From Frankiaceae bacterium (lineage in GTDB: Bacteria > Actinomycetota > Actinomycetes > JAFAQI01): a stretch of DNA of 8,964 bases. The stretch is taken from positions 1 to 8,964 of the forward strand of contig JAVEEE010000298.1 in the NCBI GenBank assembly GCA_030840615.1, read 5' to 3'. Below the pieces are notes generated by a model. It ran no database searches and was not told where the DNA came from. It saw only the letters and a program-made list of their open reading frames with translations. Position numbers and translations under genes: made by a program. Every line of letters starts with the position of its first letter. Position 1 is the first letter of the stretch. This document shows positions 1 through 5,570 of this stretch, one piece after another.

Positions 1-29
1 GCCACCTTGCCGGCCAGTCTTCCTGTCAT
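1..29 (-). CDS. Short-chain dehydrogenase/reductase, N-terminal codons only (partial)
   Basis: Only about ten codons lie in the window; the gene continues past the left edge. Read on the minus strand from an ATG at 29, it gives MTGRLAGKVA. This is the usual opening of a classical SDR, where a short lead precedes the first beta strand and the TGxxxGxG nucleotide-binding loop; that loop would lie outside the window. The ATG overlaps the TGA of the ltp3-like gene by 4 bases, as at every other junction of this operon. A GGGAG ribosome-binding site sits 9 bases upstream. SDRs are common in steroid clusters as hydroxysteroid or 3-hydroxyacyl-CoA dehydrogenases, but the substrate cannot be inferred here. 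The existence of a coupled gene is well supported; the family call rests on ten residues. Confidence 0.55.
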
Positions 30-1183
30 GGCTTGTCGCTCCCGACGATCCACATGGCGAAGAACTGCGCGCCGCCACCGTAGGCATGTCCCAGCGCGCG
101 GCGCGCGCCGTCGACCTGATGCTCGCCGGCCATGCCGCGCACCTGCAGCGCGGCCTCGGCGAATCTGCACATCCCCGACGCACCGATCGGGTTGGAGGAC
201 AGCACACCGCCGGACATGTTGACGGGCAGATCACCGTCGAGCGCGGTGGCGCCCTCGTCGACCATCTTCCAGCCGGCGCCCTCTTCGGCGAAGCCGAGAT
301 TCTCCATCCACATCGGCTCGTACCAGGAGAACGGCACGTAGATCTCGGCGCAGTCGAAGTCGCGACGCGGGTCGGTGACCCCCGCCTGCGCGTAGACGTC
401 CTTGGCGCAGTCACGGCCGGCATGCGGGTTGACCACGTCACGGCCGGCACCCATCGTCGGTTCGCTGCGGACGGAGGTGCCGTGGATCCAGGCGACCGGG
501 TTGGGTGCGCCGTGCGCGGTGTCCTCGTCGGCGAGGACGACGGCGCAGGCCCCGTCGGACGAGGGGCAGGTCTCGAGGTAGCGGATCGGGTCCCAGAGCA
601 TCGGCGACTCGCGGACCTTCTGCTCACTGATGTCGGGCAGCTGAAGGTGCGCGTAGGGGTTGCGCAGCGCGTTGAGTCGGTCCTTGACCGCGACCTTGAT
701 GCCGATGTGGTCGGGCGCGTTGGCCCGGCGCATGTAGGCGCGGATGACCGGAGCGAAGTAGCCACCGGCGCCGGTGACGCTGCCACCCGTGAACGGGAGC
801 CGGATCGACAGCGCCCAGGTGGCGTTGGACTCCGACTGCTTCTGGAAGCACACGACGAGCACTCGCTTGTGCGTGCCGCTCGACACCAGATGGCTGGCCA
901 TGACCGCCGTCGACCCGCCGACACTTCCGGCGGTGTGCACCCGGATCATCGGCTTGCCCACGGCGCCGAGGGCGTCGGCGAGATAGAGCTCGGGCATCAT
1001 CACGCCCTCGAACATGTCGGGCGCCTTGCCGATGACGACGGCGTCGATGTCGCTCCACGTCATGCCCGCGTCGTCGAGCGCACGCTTGGCGGCCTCGCGA
1101 ACCAGCCCGGCGATCGAGACGTCCTGCCGCTTGGCGGCGTATTTCGTCTGGCCGACACCGACGACGGCAACTCGTTGAGTCAC
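26..1183 (-). CDS. ltp3: Ltp3-like thiolase-fold protein (probable sterol side-chain aldol-lyase subunit)
   Basis: A 385-residue thiolase-superfamily protein that closely resembles, from memory, the actinobacterial Ltp3 (Rv3523) family. In Rhodococcus ltp3 is reported to be needed for C24-branched sterol side-chain degradation, probably as part of an aldol-lyase. The N-terminal half opens with RVAVVGVGQTKYAAKR (4-19). The usual nucleophilic-cysteine loop reads HTAGSVGGSTAV (83-94) and has no Cys; Ser88 aligns roughly there. The ETCPSSDGACAVVLADE block is at 205-221. The usual GHPxGASG reads SNPIGASG (330-337), with Asn331 for His, and the usual C-terminal Cys loop reads GHAYGGG (365-371). Tyr282, Tyr288 and Tyr368 are candidate catalytic tyrosines, as in Ltp2-type aldolases. 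The start is GTG 1183, which overlaps the ltp4-like TGA (GTGA) and has GGAG 5 bases upstream. An in-frame extension upstream to 2209 is out-of-frame readthrough of ltp4. It is probably CoA-binding but not a Claisen thiolase. Confidence 0.85.
   Translation of the reverse strand: MTQRVAVVGVGQTKYAAKRQDVSIAGLVREAAKRALDDAGMTWSDIDAVVIGKAPDMFEGVMMPELYLADALGAVGKPMIRVHTAGSVGGSTAVMASHLVSSGTHKRVLVVCFQKQSESNATWALSIRLPFTGGSVTGAGGYFAPVIRAYMRRANAPDHIGIKVAVKDRLNALRNPYAHLQLPDISEQKVRESPMLWDPIRYLETCPSSDGACAVVLADEDTAHGAPNPVAWIHGTSVRSEPTMGAGRDVVNPHAGRDCAKDVYAQAGVTDPRRDFDCAEIYVPFSWYEPMWMENLGFAEEGAGWKMVDEGATALDGDLPVNMSGGVLSSNPIGASGMCRFAEAALQVRGMAGEHQVDGARRALGHAYGGGAQFFAMWIVGSDKP
39..43 (-). promoter_or_regulatory. 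Ribosome-binding site of the left-edge SDR gene
   Basis: On the minus strand this reads GGGAG, 9 bases before the ATG at 29. It lies inside the last codons of the ltp3-like gene. It is the main evidence, along with the ATGA overlap, that a further operon gene starts here. Confidence 0.5.
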
Positions 1184-2112
1184 GCGGCGTCTCCGCCCTC
1201 GAGCACGGCAACCAGGTTCTGTTGCAGACAAGGCCCGCTGGTCGCGTGCGCGACGGCCCGTCGCGCCTTTCCGCCGGCGACGCCGGCCGCGGCAGCCGCG
1301 AGTTGCGCCAGCCCGCCGACCATCACCGGTCCGGCGGCGGAGTAGACCGGCTGATCGACGAGGCTGAGGGCCGCGCGCAGCACCAGCTCCTGGTGGGGAT
1401 AGGGGACGTGCAGCCAAGCGGCGTCGACACCGGTCGCCCCGGCCTTCGCTGCCGCGGCTGTGGTCGACGCCGACGTCGTGAGGTCGCGCACACCCAGTGC
1501 GGGTGGCTCGATGCGGTGGTCGATGCCGCGGATCCAGGCCGGCGTCTTCGTCAGCTCGCGGGCCCGGTCGCCGACGGCCAGCACGACGGCGACGGCACCG
1601 TCGGCCACGACCGTCGGCGGCACCTCGTGCCCCGCGCCCAATAGTTGGGGGTAGCGGCCGCTGTCCTTCATGGCCTGCGCCTGCAGGCCGGCGAGGCCGC
1701 GCGCATCCGGCCACAACGGCGCCACCGCATACGGGTCGAGCTGCAACGCGAGCGTGCGGTCCAGCTCGCCGCGCGACGGGCGGGCGAACGCGTAAACCAG
1801 CGCAGTGTCTATGCCCTCTTCCTGAAGCACGTTGACCGCCTCGTAGAGCGCGAAGGCGCCGTCCATCTCCACGTGCGACTCCCGTATAGGAGGCCATGCG
1901 CCGACGGCATCGAGCGCACCGACGAAGGCGAACGGGAATCCCTGGAGGTAGTCGCTCGAGCCGGACACCGTGAACCCGATGTCCTGCTGGGTCATTCCCA
2001 CGTTGCCGAGCGCCTCCTGGATGACCGGAAGCAACATCTCGACCTCGTTGCGCGCCGGCTCGCTCGGCGTCTCGAACGACGCCCACGACACGATCGCCAC
2101 GTCGCGCCTCAT
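1180..2112 (-). CDS. ltp4: Ltp4-like degenerate thiolase-fold protein
   Basis: A 310-residue thiolase-like protein, shorter than typical thiolases (about 390 residues). It starts with ATG 2112, which overlaps the previous TGA (ATGA), and has AAGGA 6 bases upstream. The N-terminal strand-helix part (RRDVAIVSWASF, 2-13) leads to SGSSDYLQG (50-58). The position of the usual catalytic Cys loop reads ESHVEMDGAFALYEA (78-92) and lacks Cys. DGAVAVVLA (171-179) is the normal end of the first half. The second half is short and ends in VAHATSGPCLQQNL (287-300), which replaces the GHG/CGGG loop. Neither the thiolase Cys nor the GHP His is present, so Claisen chemistry is unlikely. The neighbouring ltp3-like gene and the two DUF35 genes repeat the grouping I recall for Rv3521-Rv3523. 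It is probably the partner subunit of Ltp3. The name rests on context more than on sequence. Confidence 0.7.
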   Translation of the reverse strand: MRRDVAIVSWASFETPSEPARNEVEMLLPVIQEALGNVGMTQQDIGFTVSGSSDYLQGFPFAFVGALDAVGAWPPIRESHVEMDGAFALYEAVNVLQEEGIDTALVYAFARPSRGELDRTLALQLDPYAVAPLWPDARGLAGLQAQAMKDSGRYPQLLGAGHEVPPTVVADGAVAVVLAVGDRARELTKTPAWIRGIDHRIEPPALGVRDLTTSASTTAAAAKAGATGVDAAWLHVPYPHQELVLRAALSLVDQPVYSAAGPVMVGGLAQLAAAAAGVAGGKARRAVAHATSGPCLQQNLVAVLEGGDAA

Positions 2113-2591
2113 ACGTAGTCCTTGTAGTCGTCGTACGGCGCATCCGGCTCGCCGGTCGGGCGGTAGTAGCGGATGTTGCCGAGGTTGGGCTGGCGCTCCG
2201 ACTCGTCAACCCACACCGGCTCGACCCGCATGCCGAGGCGCACCTCGGCCGGGTCGCATTCCTGGATGAGGAACATCGACGTGATGTCGGCGCCGTCGAG
2301 GCGGATCCACGCGGTGACGTAGGGCGGGGTCAGCCCGGGGCTCGGCACGTTGGTGACACAGAAGGTGGTCACGGTCCCCTTGCCGTCGAGCACGATCTCC
2401 TCGTCGGTGGCGACGCCACACATCGAGCACGCGCCCCGCGGTGGCATGTAGACCTTCAGGCAGCGCGGGCAACGCTGTCCGACGATCTGGCCATGTTCGA
2501 GCGACCGGAGAAAGCGCGAGGAGGCGACTCCCGGCGTATAGCTGTAGTCGAGCCGGATCGGTGTCTCGACCATCGTCACCGGTTCGGTCAC
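2109..2591 (-). CDS. DUF35 (rubredoxin-like zinc ribbon + OB-fold) protein
   Basis: A 160-residue protein of the DUF35/ChsH2-C-terminal type. These acyl-CoA-associated OB-fold proteins dock onto thiolase-fold Ltp proteins and activate or stabilise them. The zinc ribbon is intact: Cys41-x2-Cys44 and Cys55-x2-Cys58, with MPPRGAC between the pairs. The OB-fold follows at about 68-128 (GKGTVTTF, then PPYVTAWIRLDG), and there is a polar, Tyr/Asp-rich tail (140-160). The start is GTG 2591, overlapping the upstream TGA by 4 bases, with GAAGGTG 7 bases before it. A later ATG (codon 7) is possible. It is predicted to bind Ltp3 and/or Ltp4 downstream, as ChsH2 does with Ltp2. In M. tuberculosis, Rv3521 is, as I recall, about 300 residues, roughly this protein plus its upstream neighbour. 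Confidence 0.85.
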   Translation of the reverse strand: MTEPVTMVETPIRLDYSYTPGVASSRFLRSLEHGQIVGQRCPRCLKVYMPPRGACSMCGVATDEEIVLDGKGTVTTFCVTNVPSPGLTPPYVTAWIRLDGADITSMFLIQECDPAEVRLGMRVEPVWVDESERQPNLGNIRYYRPTGEPDAPYDDYKDYV

Positions 2592-3043
2592 GCCAGGTCA
2601 CCTTCGAGCTCGAAGCAGAGCAGGTCGCGGATCGAGCCGACCCGCCCGTCCGCCCACCGCGCACGCACCCGCATCCCGGTGTGCATCTGCGCCTCGTCGC
2701 CGGCGTCCACGGCGGCGAGCATGCCGGTGTCTGCGCCGTCGAGCCGGACCAGGGCCCACGCGAACGGGCGGTCGAGGGGCTGACCGGCCACCGGGGTGGC
2801 GTTCCACGACCAGGTCGTGACGACGCCGGCGTCCCCGACGTCGACCAGTTCGTGAAGGTCGTCGCTGGTGACGGGGTCGTATTCGACCGGCGGCACGATG
2901 ACACGGCCGTCGATTGCCCTTATCCCCTTGATCTGCTTGTCCCGCAGTCCGGTGAGGAAGGCGCCGATGATCGGGCCGGTGGATCGTGTGTAGGTGTATT
3001 CGATCGCGTGCTCCGCGACCAGCACCTCCGGAACAGCCGTCAT
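2588..3043 (-). CDS. DUF35-like OB-fold protein lacking the zinc ribbon
   Basis: A 151-residue protein. The helical N-terminal part ends in GAFLTGLRDKQIKG (27-40), the same layout as the lead into a DUF35 zinc ribbon. The ribbon itself is degenerate: the stretch IRAIDGRVIVPPVEYDP (41-57) keeps the GRVxxPP core but has no cysteines. The OB-fold follows at about 70-150, with VVTTWSW (74-80) and FAWALVRLDGADTGML (94-109). The only Cys in the protein is Cys143. The start ATG 3043 overlaps the P450 TGA by 4 bases. With the next gene it probably corresponds to a fused two-domain protein (Rv3521 type) in mycobacteria. The expected role is a structural or CoA-proximal partner of the thiolase-fold proteins. 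The function is inferred from context; the domain call is fairly secure. Confidence 0.75.
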   Translation of the reverse strand: MTAVPEVLVAEHAIEYTYTRSTGPIIGAFLTGLRDKQIKGIRAIDGRVIVPPVEYDPVTSDDLHELVDVGDAGVVTTWSWNATPVAGQPLDRPFAWALVRLDGADTGMLAAVDAGDEAQMHTGMRVRARWADGRVGSIRDLLCFELEGDLA

Positions 3044-4275
3044 GCCGTGCTCTCGGAAGCTGCCACGGGGACGAAGCGAACCGTCATCTCCTTGATGCCG
3101 TTGATGAAGTTGGATCGGAGCCGGCGCGGTTCGGCGACGAGCTCGACTCGGTCGACCTGCTGTATGAGCGATCGGAACAGGCACTCGATCTCGAGCTTGG
3201 CGAGGTGGCGGCCGAGACAGAAGTGCGGGCCCCCGCCGCCGAAACCGACGTGTGGGTTGGGTTCGCGGCTGATGTCGAAGACGTCCGGGTCGGTGAAGAC
3301 GCTCTCGTCGCGGTTTGCCGACGAGTAGTAGATGACGACCTTCTCGCCCTTCTTGATCGGCACCCCACCGATCTCGACGTCCTGGGTGGGCGTACGCCGG
3401 AACAGGTTGACCGGACTCACCCAGCGGACGATCTCGTCGGCCGCGGTCGGCAACAACGAAGGATCCCCGCGGAGCTTGTCCCACTGATCGGGGTACTGCG
3501 TCAGGGCATACATGCCGCCGGAGATCGCGTTGCGGGTCGTCTCGTTGCCGGCCACCGCCAGCAGCATGAAGAACAGGTCGAACTCCAGCTCGTTGAGCAC
3601 GTTGCCGGCCTCGTCCGGACTGATGAGCTTCGAGACGATGTCATCGCTGAGCTGCTTGCGCTTCTCGGCCGCGAGTGCGTTGGCGTAGGCCCACATCTCC
3701 TGTGCGGCGTCGAACCGCTGCTGCTCCGTCACGCCGTACTCGGGGTCATTGCCGCCGACCATGCGGTTGGACCAGTCGAAGACCTTGTGCCGGTCGTCGA
3801 TCGGCACGCCCATCAGCTCGGCGATGACGATGAGCGGCAGCTCCGCGGCGCAGAGGGTGACGAAGTCGCCCTCTGCCTTGGCCAGCGCCTGCGCGACGAT
3901 GTCGTCGCAGGTCTCCTGGATGCGCTCCTCGAGGCGGGCGATCATTCGCGGCGTGAAACCGCGGTTGACCAGCTGGCGGGTGCGCGTGTGCTCCGGCGGG
4001 TCCTGGTTGAGCATGAACATCCGCTGCTGGTCGATCTGCTCCTGCGCGTACTCGTCGATCATCGCGGTCTTCTCGAACGACGAGAAGAGTTCCGGGTTGC
4101 GGGACACGTAGACGACGTCGGCGTGGCGGGTGATCGCCCAGTAGCCGCTCTCGAGCTGCGGGTCGCTGTGCCGGAACACGGGCGCCTCGGCCCGCAGCTG
4201 CTTGAGCTTGTCGTGCGGCACCCCGCCCGCGGCGTACTGGTCCAGGTCGTAGACGTCGACGTCGATGTCGGTCAC
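3040..4275 (-). CDS. Cytochrome P450, CYP124/125/142-clan (probable sterol C26/27-hydroxylase)
   Basis: A 411-residue soluble P450. The I-helix oxygen-activation motif is AGNETTRNA (242-250), the K-helix ExxR is Glu281-Ile-Val-Arg284, and the haem loop is FGGGGPHFCLG (345-355), with Cys353 as the axial ligand. AGNETTRN, SANRDES (318-324), EPNPHVGFGGGG (338-349) and the C-terminal NGIKEM (392-397) are the sequence style of CYP124 and CYP125, which oxidise the sterol terminal methyl using ferredoxin electrons. No ferredoxin is in the window. The N-terminus is shorter than in mycobacterial CYP125. GTG 4275 was chosen because it has GAGAGGTGG 10 bases upstream and lies downstream of the predicted promoter. 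GTG 4302 is an alternative adding nine residues; the ATG at 4374 lies upstream of the promoter and operator. Divergence from fadA5 matches cyp125-fadA5 in M. tuberculosis, but the exact CYP family is not settled. Confidence 0.9.
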   Translation of the reverse strand: MTDIDVDVYDLDQYAAGGVPHDKLKQLRAEAPVFRHSDPQLESGYWAITRHADVVYVSRNPELFSSFEKTAMIDEYAQEQIDQQRMFMLNQDPPEHTRTRQLVNRGFTPRMIARLEERIQETCDDIVAQALAKAEGDFVTLCAAELPLIVIAELMGVPIDDRHKVFDWSNRMVGGNDPEYGVTEQQRFDAAQEMWAYANALAAEKRKQLSDDIVSKLISPDEAGNVLNELEFDLFFMLLAVAGNETTRNAISGGMYALTQYPDQWDKLRGDPSLLPTAADEIVRWVSPVNLFRRTPTQDVEIGGVPIKKGEKVVIYYSSANRDESVFTDPDVFDISREPNPHVGFGGGGPHFCLGRHLAKLEIECLFRSLIQQVDRVELVAEPRRLRSNFINGIKEMTVRFVPVAASESTA

Positions 4276-4285
4276 CGCGAATCGA

Positions 4286-4294
4286 CCACCTCTC
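4286..4294 (-). promoter_or_regulatory. Ribosome-binding site that sets the P450 start
   Basis: The minus strand reads GAGAGGTGG, ending 10 bases before GTG 4275. It favours that start over the in-frame GTG at 4302 and the ATG at 4374. Confidence 0.55.
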
Positions 4295-4320
4295 GGCGTC
4301 ACACGCCCGGAGATACAAAC

Positions 4321-4334
4321 GAGAACGTGTTCTA
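4321..4334. promoter_or_regulatory. KstR-type operator 1 (P450 side)
   Basis: The 14 bases read GAGAACGTGTTCTA. The KstR consensus is TNNAACNNGTTNNA, and this matches 7 of its 8 fixed positions; only the first T is changed, to G. KstR is a TetR-family repressor that is released by sterol CoA-thioester intermediates. The site covers the predicted transcription start of the leftward operon, so a bound repressor would block it. Confidence 0.75.
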
Positions 4335-4362
4335 ATCTGGCCCGAAACTGACGGGTCGTCAA
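4334..4362 (-). promoter_or_regulatory. Predicted sigma-70-type promoter of the P450/ltp operon
   Basis: On the minus strand there is a -35 TTGACG (4362-4357), a 17-base spacer, and a -10 CAGATT (4339-4334). This places the transcription start near 4327, inside operator 1, and gives a leader of about 50 bases before GTG 4275. The -35 is strong and the -10 is weak. Prediction by eye only. Confidence 0.45.
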
Positions 4363-4381
4363 CAGCCCTGGCACCCCAAAT

Positions 4382-4395
4382 TAGAATGTGTTCTA
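4382..4395. promoter_or_regulatory. KstR-type operator 2 (fadA5 side), overlapping a -10 element
   Basis: The 14 bases read TAGAATGTGTTCTA. They match 7 of 8 fixed positions of TNNAACNNGTTNNA, with the left half-site AAC changed to AAT. The first six bases, TAGAAT, also make a good plus-strand -10 hexamer. The operator ends only 9 bases before the fadA5 ATG. Its centre is 61 bases from that of operator 1. Confidence 0.75.
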
Positions 4396-4404
4396 CTTTT
4401 CCGC

Positions 4405-5568
4405 ATGGCTGAAGCGGTGATCGTCGAAGCGGTCCGAACCCCCATCGGCAAGCGCAACGGCTGGCTGGCCGGACTGCACCCGGCCCTCGCCCTCGGGCAC
4501 GTGCAGCGCGAGGTGATCGCGCGGGCCGGGGTCGACCCGGCCGCCGTGGAGCAGGTGGTCGGCGGCTGCGTCACCCAGGGCGGCGAGCAGGCCGGCAGCA
4601 TCGCCCGCTACGCATGGCTGTCGGCCGGTCTCCCGGCCGGCACCGGCGTGACGACGATCGACTGCCAATGCGGCTCGGCCCAGCAGGCCAACCACTTCAT
4701 CGCCGGGCTCATCGCGGCCGATGCGATCGACGTCGGCGTTGCCTGCGGCGTCGAGATGATGTCGCGGGTCGGGCTCGGCGCGGCCGTCTACGGCGGCCCC
4801 GGCGTACCGCGGCCGGAGGGCTGGGACCTCGACCTGCCCGACCAGTTCACCGGCGCCGACCGCATCGCCAAGGACTTCGACATCTCCCGCGAGGATCTCG
4901 ACGCCTTCGGCCTGCTCTCGCAGCAGAAGGCGGCAGTCGCCTGGGCAGAGGAGCGCTTCAAGGCGCAGATCGCGCCGATCGAAGCGCCCGTGCTCGGTGA
5001 AGACGGCCAGCCCACGGGCGAGACCAAGCTGGTCGACCGCGACCAGGGTCTGCGCGAGACATCGATGGAGAAGCTGGCAGCACTCAAGCCGGTGCTCGAG
5101 GGCGGCTTCCACACCGCCGGCACGTCGTCACAGATCTCCGACGGCGCGGCCGCGGTGATGCTGGTCTCTCGCGCCAAGGCCGACGCGCTCGGTCTCAAGC
5201 CGCGGGCACGGATCGTGTCGCAGGCGCTCGTCGGCGACGAGCCCTACTACCACCTCAACGGCCCGGTCGCCGCGACGCAGCGGGTGCTCGACCGCGCGGG
5301 CATGTCGATCGGTGACATCGACCTGTTCGAGGTCAACGAGGCCTTCGCGGCCGTCGTCGTCAACTGGGCGCGGCAGCACAAGGTCGACATCGACAAGGTC
5401 AACGTCAACGGCGGCGCGATCGCGTTGGGTCACCCGGTCGGCTCGACCGGGAGTCGGCTGATCACGACCGCGCTGCACGAGCTGGAACGCACCGGCGGCA
5501 CGACAGCACTCATCTCGATGTGCGCCGGCGGCGCGCTCGCCACCGGCACGATCATCGAAAGGCTGTAG
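4405..5568 (+). CDS. fadA5: Steroid side-chain 3-ketoacyl-CoA thiolase FadA5
   Basis: A 387-residue thiolase that is very close, from memory, to M. tuberculosis FadA5 (Rv3546), which cleaves steroid 3-oxoacyl-CoA intermediates during beta-oxidation of the sterol side chain. The N-terminus VIVEAVRTPIGKRNGW (5-20), the nucleophile loop DCQCGSAQQANH (86-97) with Cys89, HTAGTSSQISDGAAAV (236-251), NEAF (311-314), GGAIALGHPVGSTGSR (336-351) with His343, and MCAGGAL (372-378) with Cys373 are all present. It is therefore a complete, catalytically competent thiolase. The numbering is offset by four residues from the Cys93/His347/Cys377 triad of the mycobacterial enzyme. The ATG at 4405 is the only sensible start. 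There is no Shine-Dalgarno before it, and the predicted transcript begins about 10 bases upstream. It is followed after 2 bases by the enoyl-CoA hydratase gene. KstR-type control is predicted. Confidence 0.93.
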   Translation: MAEAVIVEAVRTPIGKRNGWLAGLHPALALGHVQREVIARAGVDPAAVEQVVGGCVTQGGEQAGSIARYAWLSAGLPAGTGVTTIDCQCGSAQQANHFIAGLIAADAIDVGVACGVEMMSRVGLGAAVYGGPGVPRPEGWDLDLPDQFTGADRIAKDFDISREDLDAFGLLSQQKAAVAWAEERFKAQIAPIEAPVLGEDGQPTGETKLVDRDQGLRETSMEKLAALKPVLEGGFHTAGTSSQISDGAAAVMLVSRAKADALGLKPRARIVSQALVGDEPYYHLNGPVAATQRVLDRAGMSIGDIDLFEVNEAFAAVVVNWARQHKVDIDKVNVNGGAIALGHPVGSTGSRLITTALHELERTGGTTALISMCAGGALATGTIIERL

Positions 5569-5570
5569 CG

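Noticed and set aside
86..1345. 419-codon open frame on the plus strand
   Set aside because: It is antisense to ltp3 and has the Val/Asp/Arg/Gly-heavy composition typical of GC-rich shadow frames. The minus-strand protein has clear family motifs.
1184..2209. In-frame upstream extension of the ltp3 frame on the minus strand
   Set aside because: The translation is Arg/Gly-rich and covers ltp4 in another frame. The GTG at 1183 with GGAG and the GTGA overlap is the real start.
3398..3411. AACAGGTT core resembling a KstR half-site pair inside the P450 gene
   Set aside because: Both outer fixed positions (T and A) fail, and it lies within coding sequence where the bases encode conserved residues.
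2986..4335. 449-codon open frame on the plus strand
   Set aside because: It mirrors the P450 gene in antisense, is low-complexity Val/Leu/Asp/Glu, and has no recognisable domain.
4302..4374. Longer P450 N-terminus starting at ATG 4374 (or GTG 4302)
   Set aside because: ATG 4374 would put the predicted promoter and operator inside the gene, and the extra residues do not look like a P450 N-terminus. GTG 4302 lacks as good a ribosome-binding site as GTG 4275, though it is not excluded.
4393..5112. Minus-strand open frame opposite fadA5
   Set aside because: Antisense shadow of a strongly conserved thiolase; it would also cover the control region.
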